A DNA stretch of 35,366 nucleotides from JAICIG01 sp035532215 (GTDB lineage: Bacteria; Planctomycetota; Planctomycetia; Pirellulales; JAICIG01): the NCBI GenBank assembly GCA_035532215.1, contig DATKRK010000115.1, positions 1-35,366 on the forward strand, given 5' to 3'. Positions 8,413-14,997 of the stretch are shown here, in pieces. How positions within the stretch are numbered: position 1 is the stretch's first letter; each line of letters begins with the position of its first letter. The notes under the pieces are model-generated. The model did no database searches. It worked only from the letters and a program-made list of their open reading frames with translations, and was not told the origin of the DNA. The position numbers and the translations under genes were made by a program.

Positions 8413-8877
8413 TCACCCGCCCTGCCAGCGGCGGCGAAGGTCTTCCATCCGCCGGCGATTCGCCCCCAGGTCAGAATAACCGACGCGCGAGGCGGAACGA
8501 AAATGGATCAGTTTCGCGGCGGGATCGATCAGGAATTCGACGTCGTCGACGAAGTGCATCAGCGCGCTGGCGAACTCGGCGTGCAGGTAAGATTCGGATG
8601 CCGCGACGATTCTCGCCCGCGGCATGGCGCTGACGATCTGCTTCAGACGCTCCATCGCCGCTTGCGGCGAGCCCTCGAAGGGCCAGGGCGACATCCGCTG
8701 GCTTGGTCTGCCGCTTTGCGTCGCCACGCAATTCGGCGAGGCCGGGCAATCGGCCAGCCGGCCGTCGACCGCCCCCAGACTCTCGGGCCGGCGCGAGAAG
8801 GCGCTCAACAAGCCGAGCACGACCGCCGGCGCCGCGGCCAGCAGCGGCAAGCCGAAGAAGAGCCATTTCTTTCGCAT
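8413..8877 (-). CDS. DUF1499 family membrane-anchored protein
   Basis: A 154-aa protein with an N-terminal hydrophobic segment (WLFFGLPLLAAAPAVVLGLL) acting as signal or anchor. The DUF1499 core runs CPASPNCVATQ, then SPWPFEGSPQAAMERLKQIV, then HAEFASALMHFVDDVEFLID and IHFRSASRVGYSDLGANRRRM, which spans the usual family length. The conserved cysteines of CPASPNC are present. The biochemical role of DUF1499 is unknown. It is followed 38 nt later by the DNA ligase on the same strand; its TGA overlaps a possible GTG start of that gene (GTGA), so translational coupling is possible. Upstream lies a hairpin-rich repeat element. Confidence 0.88.
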   Translation of the reverse strand: MRKKWLFFGLPLLAAAPAVVLGLLSAFSRRPESLGAVDGRLADCPASPNCVATQSGRPSQRMSPWPFEGSPQAAMERLKQIVSAMPRARIVAASESYLHAEFASALMHFVDDVEFLIDPAAKLIHFRSASRVGYSDLGANRRRMEDLRRRWQGG

Positions 8878-9010
8878 CAGGCGGGTGCTGCCAGTGGTTG
8901 GAGTTCTTTAGTTCGCGCCGCCCGCGAGATCTCGCCGACCGGCGTCTCTCGCAGTGGTATCGCTAAGGGCTGTCTATTGTCAACTATCTCGATGATTTTC
9001 CGGCGCCCTC

Positions 9011-9137
9011 ATATCCCTCTCCCTCTGGGAGAGGTTAGGTGAGGGCAATCGAACTGCGGAAGCTGTATTTGCCGCGTCCCTGAACTTATTACTGGGTCGC
9101 CCTCACCCCGGCCCTCTCCCAAAGGGAGAGGGAGTAT
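9011..9137. repeat. inverted-repeat element (CTCTCCC/GGGAGAG family)
   Basis: The left part, about 9015-9046, reads CCCTCTCCCTCTGGGAGAGG then TTAGGTGAGGGC. The right part, about 9099-9133, is its imperfect reverse complement. Each half also contains its own small hairpin. It fills the gap between the DUF1499 start and the paiB-like stop. A related half-copy occurs near 26890-26923, supporting a dispersed family. Confidence 0.65.
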
Positions 9138-9165
9138 CTTTTCCTGCCGCCTGTCGCCTCTCCTC

Positions 9166-9774
9166 CTACAGTCCCCTCATCAAAGCCGCGACGGCCCGCG
9201 AGTTCTCGTCGTTGCGGCGATCGAGCGCGGCAACGACCTTTTGCCGCCGTTCGGCGGGCTGATTCTGGCTCAGCTTCCATTTGCCCTCGATGCGGTCGAT
9301 CGGAATGCGGAAGCCGACGATCGATTGCGTCAGCCGTTCGATGAAATCGTCCTCGGGCAACTGCCACGGCTCGGGCGTCGCGCTTTCGTAAAATTCGACG
9401 AAGTCTCGGACGATGCCGAGCAAGGCGGGCGTATCGTGAATCGCCTGAAAGCAGCCGTAGACGTGGACCGCCGCGTAGTTCCAAGTCGGCACGACTGCTG
9501 CGGCTTCGTACCAACTGGGCGAGATATAGGCGTGCGGGCCGGAGAACGCCGCCAGCACCGTTTGCCCGTCGGCCTGCCGCCACTGCGGATTGGCCCGGGC
9601 CATGTGGCCGAGCAGGCTGCGCCGTCCGCCGGCGTCTTGCTGCAAGAGTAGCGGCAAATGGCTGGCCAACGGTTCGCCGTCGTGCTGGGAAACGAGCATC
9701 GCGAAGCTATGCCGTTCGACGAAGGCGTGCAACTCGGCCGGGTCGGATTGCTCGAACGAAGCGGGGACGTACAT
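9166..9774 (-). CDS. PaiB-like FMN-binding split-barrel protein
   Basis: A 202-aa protein matching the length and order of the PaiB family (FMN-binding negative transcriptional regulator, pyridoxamine-oxidase-like split barrel). It opens MYVPASFEQSDPAELHAFVE, then HSFAMLVSQHDGEPLASHLP, GHMARANPQW, SGPHAYISPSWYE, VPTWNYAAVHVYG and, near the end, IEGKWKLSQNQP. These are the characteristic blocks. In Bacillus PaiB was linked to repression of sporulation and degradative enzymes, but many relatives may simply bind FMN or heme, so a regulatory role is not assured. No PaiA acetyltransferase lies nearby. The gene stands alone between a repeat element and a 31-bp tandem array. Confidence 0.88.
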   Translation of the reverse strand: MYVPASFEQSDPAELHAFVERHSFAMLVSQHDGEPLASHLPLLLQQDAGGRRSLLGHMARANPQWRQADGQTVLAAFSGPHAYISPSWYEAAAVVPTWNYAAVHVYGCFQAIHDTPALLGIVRDFVEFYESATPEPWQLPEDDFIERLTQSIVGFRIPIDRIEGKWKLSQNQPAERRQKVVAALDRRNDENSRAVAALMRGL

Positions 9775-9811
9775 CGCAGAAACGAGCCTTTCCTAAAGGG
9801 CAAGGGGGGGT

Positions 9812-9995
9812 CTGGCGCCCTCGCATGTTCATCGTGGAAGCCCGGGCGCCCTCGCCCGTTCTTCATAGAGGCCCGGGCGCCCTCGCCCGTTCTTCATGGA
9901 GGCCCGGGCGCCCTCGCCCGCTCTTCATGGAGGCCCGGGCGCCCTCGCCCGTAGGCGAAGAGGCGGACGGGCGAGGGCGCCCGGCCCTCCCTAAC
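9812..9995. repeat. 31-bp GC-rich tandem repeat array with inverted end copy
   Basis: The unit begins CCCGGGCGCCCTCGCCCGTT and recurs at 9841, 9872, 9903 and 9934, an exact 31-bp period with few changes. A degenerate copy precedes it at about 9812-9840. At about 9968-9990 the same core appears inverted (ACGGGCGAGGGCGCCCGG), so the array ends in a large potential hairpin. There are no unique spacers, hence not CRISPR. It occupies most of the 308-nt gap between the paiB-like gene and the reductase; no gene is supported there. Confidence 0.8.
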
Positions 9996-10062
9996 AATCG
10001 TTCCGCCGCATTTTTGGTTCACGGCATTTTACGCTTGGCGATGCAGTATGAAAGGCTGACGA

Positions 10063-10082
10063 GGCAGGCAAGAATGCCTGCC
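10063..10082. repeat. hairpin GGCAGGCA-AGAA-TGCCTGCC
   Basis: A perfect 8-bp stem with a 4-nt loop directly abuts the stop codon of the reductase gene. A near-identical hairpin occurs at 11164-11183 just upstream of the same gene, so the gene is bracketed by two copies. It may act as a weak terminator, although no T-run follows. Confidence 0.6.
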
Positions 10083-11156
10083 CTACTCGGGCAGCCGCTC
10101 CCAGCGCAAGTCGACGCCGGGAATCGAGAGGATCAGCTCTTTGCCGAAAGCTCGCGAGGGGGTGGAAAAGCCGTTCGGCGCCGCGCCGTCGAGCACGCGC
10201 CGCAGGCAGGCTACGGCCGTCAGCGAAGTCAAGGCGTAGCCTTCCGGCGTTTCGAGCGTGGCTTCGGCGATGCGCCCGCGGGCGTCGGAAACCTGGCCCC
10301 AAAACTCGGTTCGGCCTTGGGCGCGCTGGCCGGCCGAAGGGCCTCGGATCGTGCGCTCGATGTACCACGCGGCCAACCGCCTGAACAAACTGAAGCGCAA
10401 CAGCGGGGCGATGCGGAGCAAGCGCCGCTGCTGCCGGACCAGCGCGGGGCTGGCGGCCGCGTAGACTTCGATGTTCGCAATGCCCGTCGAATGCCAAGCG
10501 CTAGCGACGTCACCCCAGGGAATCGTCTCGGCTAACTGCGGCCCGCCGCGAAAGGGGATTTCGCGCGTCTTCCAAGCGGGCGGAACGCGGCGGATTTCGC
10601 CGTCGATCCGCACTCGCCCGCCGCCGGGCATCGATTCCAGAGCCGTCTTCGCCGTGCCGGGGCTGATGCTCGCGCCGCCGCCGAACGCCAACAGCAGCGT
10701 CGTGGCGCCGGGCAGCTTTTCGGCCAGCATCGCCGCCAGGCAATCGCTGGGCACGACGTCGAAGCCGACGGCCGGCACGATCGCAATTCCCTCCTGCTTC
10801 GCCCGCTCGTCGAGCGTCGCGGCCGCTTCAATGACGTCGATCTCGCCCGTGATGTCGAGGTAGTGAACTTTGGCCCGCAGGCAGGCTTCCATCATCGTGG
10901 CCGCGGTCTTCGAAAAAGGGCCGGCACAGTTCAACACGGCTTTGGCGCCTTCGAGCTGCCGCGCGACGGCGCCGACGTCGTCGAGCGCGAAGACGCGGCT
11001 CGGGCATTGCAACTCGCCGGCGAGCTGCTCGATTTCCCGGCGGTTGCGGCCCGCCATGGTCGGCTTGAGACCCTGCCGCACGCACTCCGTAGCGATCAAG
11101 CGGCCCGTATAGCCGTTGGCTCCATAGATCATTGTGTATCGTGCGTCGGACATCAT
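10083..11156 (-). CDS. saccharopine dehydrogenase-like NAD(P)-binding reductase
   Basis: A 357-aa protein. It opens with a Rossmann fold IYGANGYTGRLIA (G-x-x-G-x-x-G type), MAGRNRREIEQLA, VLNCAGPFSKTAATMMEACL and YLDITGEIDVIEAAATLDER. This is the saccharopine dehydrogenase-like/trans-acting enoyl reductase family, whose members act on varied substrates, so true lysine metabolism is not implied. The start is one of two adjacent ATGs (11156 or 11153). The start overlaps the stop of the upstream short ORF as ATGA, suggesting coupled translation in a chain with the SMP-30 gene. The C-terminal half (GPQLAETIPWGDVASAWHST) is typical of the family. The substrate is unknown. Confidence 0.88.
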   Translation of the reverse strand: MMSDARYTMIYGANGYTGRLIATECVRQGLKPTMAGRNRREIEQLAGELQCPSRVFALDDVGAVARQLEGAKAVLNCAGPFSKTAATMMEACLRAKVHYLDITGEIDVIEAAATLDERAKQEGIAIVPAVGFDVVPSDCLAAMLAEKLPGATTLLLAFGGGASISPGTAKTALESMPGGGRVRIDGEIRRVPPAWKTREIPFRGGPQLAETIPWGDVASAWHSTGIANIEVYAAASPALVRQQRRLLRIAPLLRFSLFRRLAAWYIERTIRGPSAGQRAQGRTEFWGQVSDARGRIAEATLETPEGYALTSLTAVACLRRVLDGAAPNGFSTPSRAFGKELILSIPGVDLRWERLPE

Positions 11157-11380
11157 TCAGTAGGGCAGGCATTCTTGCCTGCCTCGATATTCTTTTGGCA
11201 GACAAGAATGTCCGGGCTATCGAACAGATACAAGTCTTCGATCGCCAGCGGCCGTTTGGCCGCCGCGGCGGCCGAGGACGGTTGACTTGTCGCCTGCTGC
11301 GCGCGGATCGCCGGCGAAACGCCCCCCAATGCGAGCAACAGTACCAGCGGCGAAGCAATCCGGGCTAGCAGCATGTTCAT
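11153..11380 (-). pseudogene. truncated secreted-protein remnant, possibly of an S9-like peptidase
   Basis: A 75-codon ORF. Residues 1-28 are a clear signal peptide (LLARIASPLVLLLALGGV, then PAIRAQQ). Residues about 43-54 read RPLAIEDLYLFDSP, which resembles the start of mature S9-family (prolyl oligopeptidase/DPP-like) proteins, usually followed by a beta-propeller of several hundred residues. Here the frame runs straight into a hairpin repeat (DILVCQKNIEAGKNACP is repeat-encoded) and stops. The start overlaps the SMP-30 stop (ATGA) and its stop overlaps the reductase start (ATGA). I read it as a 5' gene fragment cut by the repeat; the S9 identity is an inference from a short motif. It could instead be a small secreted protein. 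Confidence 0.5.
11160..11217. repeat. double hairpin repeat at the remnant's 3' end
   Basis: GGCAGGCA-TTCT-TGCCTGCC at 11164-11183 is followed by GGCAGACAAGAATGTCCGGG at 11197-11216, an imperfect hairpin of the same family. The pair encodes the last 20-odd residues of the short ORF and ends next to the reductase start. Confidence 0.6.
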
Positions 11381-12498
11381 TTCGCCCAGGGAATATGATA
11401 TCCCTCGGCGTTCAGCCGAATGCGGTACAGACTGACGTCCACCGTGATGTACAGCACGTTGCTCTCGTCGCCGATGCCGAAATCGACATTGCTCGGCAGG
11501 CCGACGGGCGGCTTGCCGTCGGGCTGGGGTTTGCCGTCGGGCTGGGGTTTGCCGGCGGGCTGGGGTTTGCCGGTAGGGATGAAGGCCAATTCCTTGCCCA
11601 TCGTCGGTTCGATCACCAAGATGCCCGGCCGCTTGGCGCTGCGCGAAGCGAGATAGAGATTGCCCTTCGCGTCGAGCGTCATGCCGTCGCAGCCGCTCTC
11701 GGCGCCGAAGTCGTAAATCGTCTTGCGCTGGCCCGCCACCAGGCCGTTGGCGCCCAACGGAAAGGCGTAGATCTTCATGGCGCCTTTTTCCGGCGGGGGC
11801 GCCGCCGGATCGATGCGGTCGGTGCCGTTATTGTTGTCGGCCACGTACAAGGTTTTCTGATCGGGGCTGATCGCGATGCCATTGGGCTTTTCGACGTCGT
11901 GCGTGACTTCGGTCACGCCCCCTTCGGTCTCGATGCGATAGACGGCCCGGTGCTCCAGTTCGCGCGGTTCGTCGCCCAGGTAGCGAGGGTCGGTGAAGTA
12001 GATGCGGCCCTTGAGATCGATGGCTAGATCGTTGGGGGCGTTGAAGCGTTTGCCCAGGTAGGCTTCGGCCAGAACCTCTTTCTTGCCGGTCTTGAGATCC
12101 CAGCGCGAAACGCAACGGCCGCCGTGGTCGGAGCCTTCGCAGGCCACCAGCCGGCCTTGGGCGTCGAACATCAAGCCGTTGGCCTTGCCGCTGTCGGCGC
12201 TGTACACGGCGGTCTTGCCGGTGGCAGGATCGAACCGCAGGATCTGGCCCTTGTCCTCGCCGACCGGGATATCGGAAAAATAAATGCTGCCGTCGGGCGC
12301 CACGGCCGCGCCTTCGGTCAGACCGCCGTTGATCTTCGCCGTTCGCGTGAAGAGCAGTTCCAGCTTGGCGTCGGCGGGCACGATGCCGGCGCCGCCGGCC
12401 TTGGCCGCCGGGGCGTCGCCGTCGGCGGCCTGGGCCGCAATTGCAGACAAGAATGAAGCCAGAGCGAGGGCGCTGACGGCGGCAAGACCAAGACGCAT
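11377..12498 (-). CDS. exported SMP-30/gluconolactonase-family beta-propeller protein
   Basis: A 373-aa protein. The ATG at 12498 is chosen because GGAG precedes it and a signal peptide follows (LGLAAVSALALASFLSAIAA, cleavage near AQA-ADG). The six-bladed SMP-30/gluconolactonase propeller shows expected metal and active-site positions: the Glu of LTEGAAVAPDGSIYFSDI, the Asn of NAPNDLAIDLKGRIYFTDP, and PNGIAISPDQKTLYVADNNN. Such enzymes hydrolyse sugar lactones or related esters using a divalent metal; the substrate here is unknown. Near the C-terminus an 18-bp DNA repeat adds a GKPQPD linker before the last blade. Its TGA overlaps the next ORF's ATG. Confidence 0.88.
   Translation of the reverse strand: MRLGLAAVSALALASFLSAIAAQAADGDAPAAKAGGAGIVPADAKLELLFTRTAKINGGLTEGAAVAPDGSIYFSDIPVGEDKGQILRFDPATGKTAVYSADSGKANGLMFDAQGRLVACEGSDHGGRCVSRWDLKTGKKEVLAEAYLGKRFNAPNDLAIDLKGRIYFTDPRYLGDEPRELEHRAVYRIETEGGVTEVTHDVEKPNGIAISPDQKTLYVADNNNGTDRIDPAAPPPEKGAMKIYAFPLGANGLVAGQRKTIYDFGAESGCDGMTLDAKGNLYLASRSAKRPGILVIEPTMGKELAFIPTGKPQPAGKPQPDGKPQPDGKPPVGLPSNVDFGIGDESNVLYITVDVSLYRIRLNAEGYHIPWAK
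11515..11568. repeat. in-frame 18-bp tandem repeat (three copies)
   Basis: GCCGTCGGGCTGGGGTTT is repeated at 11515, 11533 and 11551, the third copy with one change. On the minus strand it encodes GKPQPD/A repeats inside the SMP-30-like protein. Copy changes would keep the frame. Confidence 0.75.
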
Positions 12499-13219
12499 GA
12501 TATCGGCTCCGGGCAAAATCGAACGGCAGACGAACGCACCAGCGGCGCACGAGACGCCCCTGGCTGGCTGTCGCTGGGCGCCTTTGTCCGCGACCTGGGC
12601 GGCAGGCCCTTGGAGTCTAATTCCTGGAAAAGTACAACTCAACCGGCTTCTTCATTTATCCTGACCCCTCGGCTGTGGGAAACGAGCATGCGGATCGTCG
12701 ATTTGAGCGTACAGTTGGACAACGACTCGACCAGTTGCCGCCGACGGGCTTTACCGTTTGCGCGTTCCCCTTGAAGGTCAAAGGGGGCTCGGCTGGCCCG
12801 GCGCGAGTCGTGGCACTTGTGCCCGAGTGAGACAGGTAGGGTGGGGCGCCAGCCCCACGCGTCTGGTTCCCGGGAACGATTCGTACTACAAATGTTCTAT
12901 TTCTCCGCGTCTCGCGAAGATTCATGCGGCGCTTTTGGCGGAGGCGAGCCACGGATGAAACACGGATCGGACATGGTGTTTTCCAATTCGGCTCCTCAGC
13001 GGCGTCTCACTTACCGACGTCACGTTTATTTGCCCGGCGATGCCTTGGAAAACGCAACCCCAACCCTGCTCAGGGGCGATAAAACCACCCATGGATTCTG
13101 CGGAAGAGCCTCGTTCTGCATTTCATCCGTGTTTGATCCGTGTTCCATCCGTGGCTCAATGGGTTGCGGCCGAAGGCCGCGCTGGTATTCCGCTTGCACT
13201 TCGGCGGCCGGCGAGTCGC
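12499..13219. other. gene-free gap with dispersed repeats
   Basis: About 720 nt with no supported gene. It contains a hairpin GTGGGGCGCCAGCCCCAC at 12841-12858 and an imperfect inverted repeat pair at about 12945-12975 and 13119-13156 (core GAGCCACGGATG / CATCCGTGGCTC, with further CACGGATC-type words inside). Short open frames here are made from these repeats. The left part must hold the promoter of the SMP-30 gene, not recognised. Confidence 0.6.
12945..13156. repeat. inverted repeat pair with ACGGATGAAACACGGAT core
   Basis: The left arm at about 12945-12975 contains GAGCCACGGATGAAACACGG. The right arm at about 13119-13156 contains ATCCGTGTTCCATCCGTGGC. The arms are imperfect, about 30 nt long and separated by roughly 140 nt. 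It resembles a small non-autonomous dispersed element; no terminal duplication was identified. Confidence 0.5.
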
Positions 13220-13372
13220 TCAATGCGCCCGTTTGAAATATTGCACCTCGCGCTCGTGCTGCTCGGCTTTGGCCCGGCTGTCGAACGTGCCGAGATTGCG
13301 GAGCTTGCCAGTCCGCGGATCGACTTTGCGCGAATAGAGCCGATATTCGCCCGATTTTAGCTTGCGGATCAT
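13220..13372 (-). CDS. conserved small basic protein, 50 aa
   Basis: A 50-aa protein beginning MIRKLKSGEYRLYSRK, then DPRTGKLRNLGTFDSRAKAE and QHEREVQYFKRAH. The pattern of short beta strands followed by one helix resembles small Arm/AP2-like DNA-binding folds seen at the N-terminus of tyrosine recombinases; that similarity is by eye only. The ATG overlaps the TGA of the DUF3175 gene (ATGA) and a strong AGGGAAGG site precedes it, which supports a real, coupled gene despite its size. The protein is basic and may bind nucleic acid. I recall similar orphan small proteins in several soil bacteria, function unknown. Confidence 0.75.
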   Translation of the reverse strand: MIRKLKSGEYRLYSRKVDPRTGKLRNLGTFDSRAKAEQHEREVQYFKRAH

Positions 13373-13713
13373 CGCGCCTTCCCTTTCGTCGCCTGAGACT
13401 TCTTTGCCCGGCCGCGGTCGGCTTCGCGCTGGCGGCGCGCTTGCAGAATGTGCTTGGCCTGCTCCAACTCGGCCTTTCGCTCGTCGGGTAAGTTTTTGCC
13501 GGCGCGATTGATGAAGAACTGAATCATGCGGATGCCCGAGCCGATGCCCTTGGGACTGACCTTCTTGCTGCCCAACGAATTGGCGATGGTTTGGGCGTCC
13601 TTGGTGAACACGTCCTCGGGCGGAAACGTCGAGACCGTCTTGACCTCTTGGCTCCACTTACGGCCCGATTTCGAATGGTCCGACTTCTTGCGCGCCCTTT
13701 TTTTCGTCGCCAT
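13369..13713 (-). CDS. DUF3175 protein with lysine/arginine-rich tails
   Basis: A 114-aa protein. The ATG at 13713 is preceded by AAGGAAGG. The N-terminus MATKKRARKKSDHSKSGRK is strongly basic. The DUF3175 core follows: KWSQEVKTVSTFPPEDVFTK, then AQTIANSL, IRMIQFFINRAGKNLPDERK and AELEQAKHILQ. The C-terminal tail (RRQREADRGRAKKSQATKGK) is again basic. Both tails resemble histone H1-like or nucleoid-associated tails, so DNA or RNA binding is plausible, but DUF3175 has no established function. It overlaps the 50-aa gene by 4 nt and lies 161 nt downstream of a SET-domain methyltransferase gene on the same strand. Confidence 0.85.
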   Translation of the reverse strand: MATKKRARKKSDHSKSGRKWSQEVKTVSTFPPEDVFTKDAQTIANSLGSKKVSPKGIGSGIRMIQFFINRAGKNLPDERKAELEQAKHILQARRQREADRGRAKKSQATKGKAR

Positions 13714-13874
13714 GGCCGTCAACCTTCCTTTCCGCGAAGACTGCGGATACGCCCGAGCGCGTCGGCTCACGCCGTTTCACAATGCTGCAAAACGCATGCC
13801 TTTTAGCTTGGAAGGCAAGTCGCCGCCATTCGAGGCCGTTTGACGCCCCGGCGGCCGTTTGTCGTCGGCTTCGA

Positions 13875-14321
13875 TCAGTCGGCGGTTTGAACCAACAGCG
13901 GCAGTTCTTCCGGCGAGACGATCCAGCCTCGACAGCCCGTAGCGCCGCAGGCGCAAGGGATGGCCGCGTCCGCCGGCCAAGCGTAATCGATCGTCAACTC
14001 TTCGCCGGGCTCGATCGCCGTCAACGCCTGCAGCCACAGACGGTCGTGCGGCGCGGGTTCATCAGTCTCCCAGGAAAACAACTCGCAGTTTGGCTGGCAA
14101 CTGTGATTCAGGTACCGAAAGGGGGCGGCCGGCTCGAGACTCCGGCCGTCATCCAGTTCCATGCAATAGTCGGACGAATAGTCAGGATCGTCGATCACCT
14201 GGCCGCGAATGACGCCGACGATCTGTTGCGCTCGAAACCGCCGGCGAGCGAAAACGCCCCGGCCGATCGGCGTGCGGCCGACGCGCACCGCGGGGGCCCG
14301 CTTCCGTGTTGGCTGTCGCAT
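13875..14321 (-). CDS. SET-domain protein lysine methyltransferase
   Basis: A 148-aa compact SET protein. The AdoMet and active-site blocks are present in order: GRGVFARRRF, the pseudoknot motif YLNHSCQPNCELF, then EELTIDYAW. A post-SET-like cysteine cluster follows (CACGATGCRGWI), which with the Cys of NHSCxPN would bind zinc in eukaryotic-like SET enzymes. Small SET proteins of this type use S-adenosylmethionine to methylate lysines; known bacterial examples act on histone-like or ribosomal proteins. The target here is unknown. The lysine-rich DUF3175 protein encoded next downstream is an attractive but untested candidate. The N-terminus is short and basic, with no signal peptide, so it acts in the cytoplasm. 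Confidence 0.88.
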   Translation of the reverse strand: MRQPTRKRAPAVRVGRTPIGRGVFARRRFRAQQIVGVIRGQVIDDPDYSSDYCMELDDGRSLEPAAPFRYLNHSCQPNCELFSWETDEPAPHDRLWLQALTAIEPGEELTIDYAWPADAAIPCACGATGCRGWIVSPEELPLLVQTAD

Positions 14322-14486
14322 GACTTCCGTGTTCGCCCCTCGCTCTGCTCGTGATGGACTTGTTCCGAAGCGAGGATCATAGCCCAGCCATGCACGGCGT
14401 CAAGCAGCGAGGCGCCCATTGGCGCTCTGTGCGACGTTCGAATCGCGAACTTCTTTCGCAGCCAGCGCCCATTCAGACGTAATAGT

Positions 14487-14987
14487 TCAGATGTGATATT
14501 CGAGTTCATCCGACGGCTTGGCGAGCGCCGCGCGAGACCGGTCGCGCTTCCTTCGCACGAACCGCGCCACCATCGCCGCGCCCAGCGCGGCGGCGCCCGC
14601 GGGCAAGGCGCTCGCCCGACGCAGGCCCAAGGGCGTCATCGCGAACTCGAAGCCGACGTATAATAGCACCAGCCCGAAGGCGACTTGCAGCGCCGCGGCC
14701 GGTATGTGGACGACCAGTTTTGCCCCCAGGAACGCCCCGATCGCGAATCCCAGGGCGATCCAGCCGACCACGGGCAACTTGACGAAGCCGTTTTGATAGT
14801 AGACGAGCGCCGCGAAGATGCCGATCGGCGGAATCAACACGGCCAGGCTCGTGCCCTGGGCCTGCTGCTGGGTGAAGTGAAACAGCATCATCAGCCCCGG
14901 CACCAACGCGATGCCGCCGCCAATGCCCATCAGCCCGCTCATCACGCCGATCGCGCAGCCGAACAAAAACAACTGAAAAAAATACAT
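14487..14987 (-). CDS. half-length TauE/SafE-like membrane permease
   Basis: A 166-aa hydrophobic protein with about four or five membrane helices. It starts FQLFLFGCAIGVMSGLMGIG followed by GGIALVPGLMMLF, the glycine-rich TauE/SafE signature, then TQQQAQGTSLAVLIPP and GAKLVVHIPAAALQVAFGLV. Full TauE/SafE exporters have two such halves in about 250 residues; this one has a single half and then a basic tail (RRKRDRSRAALAKP), so it would have to dimerise. The family is linked to export of sulfur-containing anions; the substrate here is unknown. It starts 10 nt after the esterase stop, so the two are likely cotranscribed. Confidence 0.85.
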   Translation of the reverse strand: MYFFQLFLFGCAIGVMSGLMGIGGGIALVPGLMMLFHFTQQQAQGTSLAVLIPPIGIFAALVYYQNGFVKLPVVGWIALGFAIGAFLGAKLVVHIPAAALQVAFGLVLLYVGFEFAMTPLGLRRASALPAGAAALGAAMVARFVRRKRDRSRAALAKPSDELEYHI

Positions 14988-14997
14988 CGATTCGATC

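Noticed and set aside
7055..8479. Plus-strand open frame of about 474 codons
   Set aside because: Antisense to the DNA ligase, with low-complexity Arg/Ala/Gln content and no domain.
9812..9995. CRISPR array
   Set aside because: Repeats abut each other with a 31-bp period and no unique spacers, and no cas genes are present.
13026..13223. Minus-strand 65-codon frame
   Set aside because: Built mainly from the CACGGAT inverted-repeat element; no ribosome site.
13220..13372. Possible tyrosine-recombinase fragment or integrase remnant
   Set aside because: The 50-aa protein has its own ribosome site and ATGA coupling and no catalytic residues or attachment sites nearby, so it is a stand-alone small gene.
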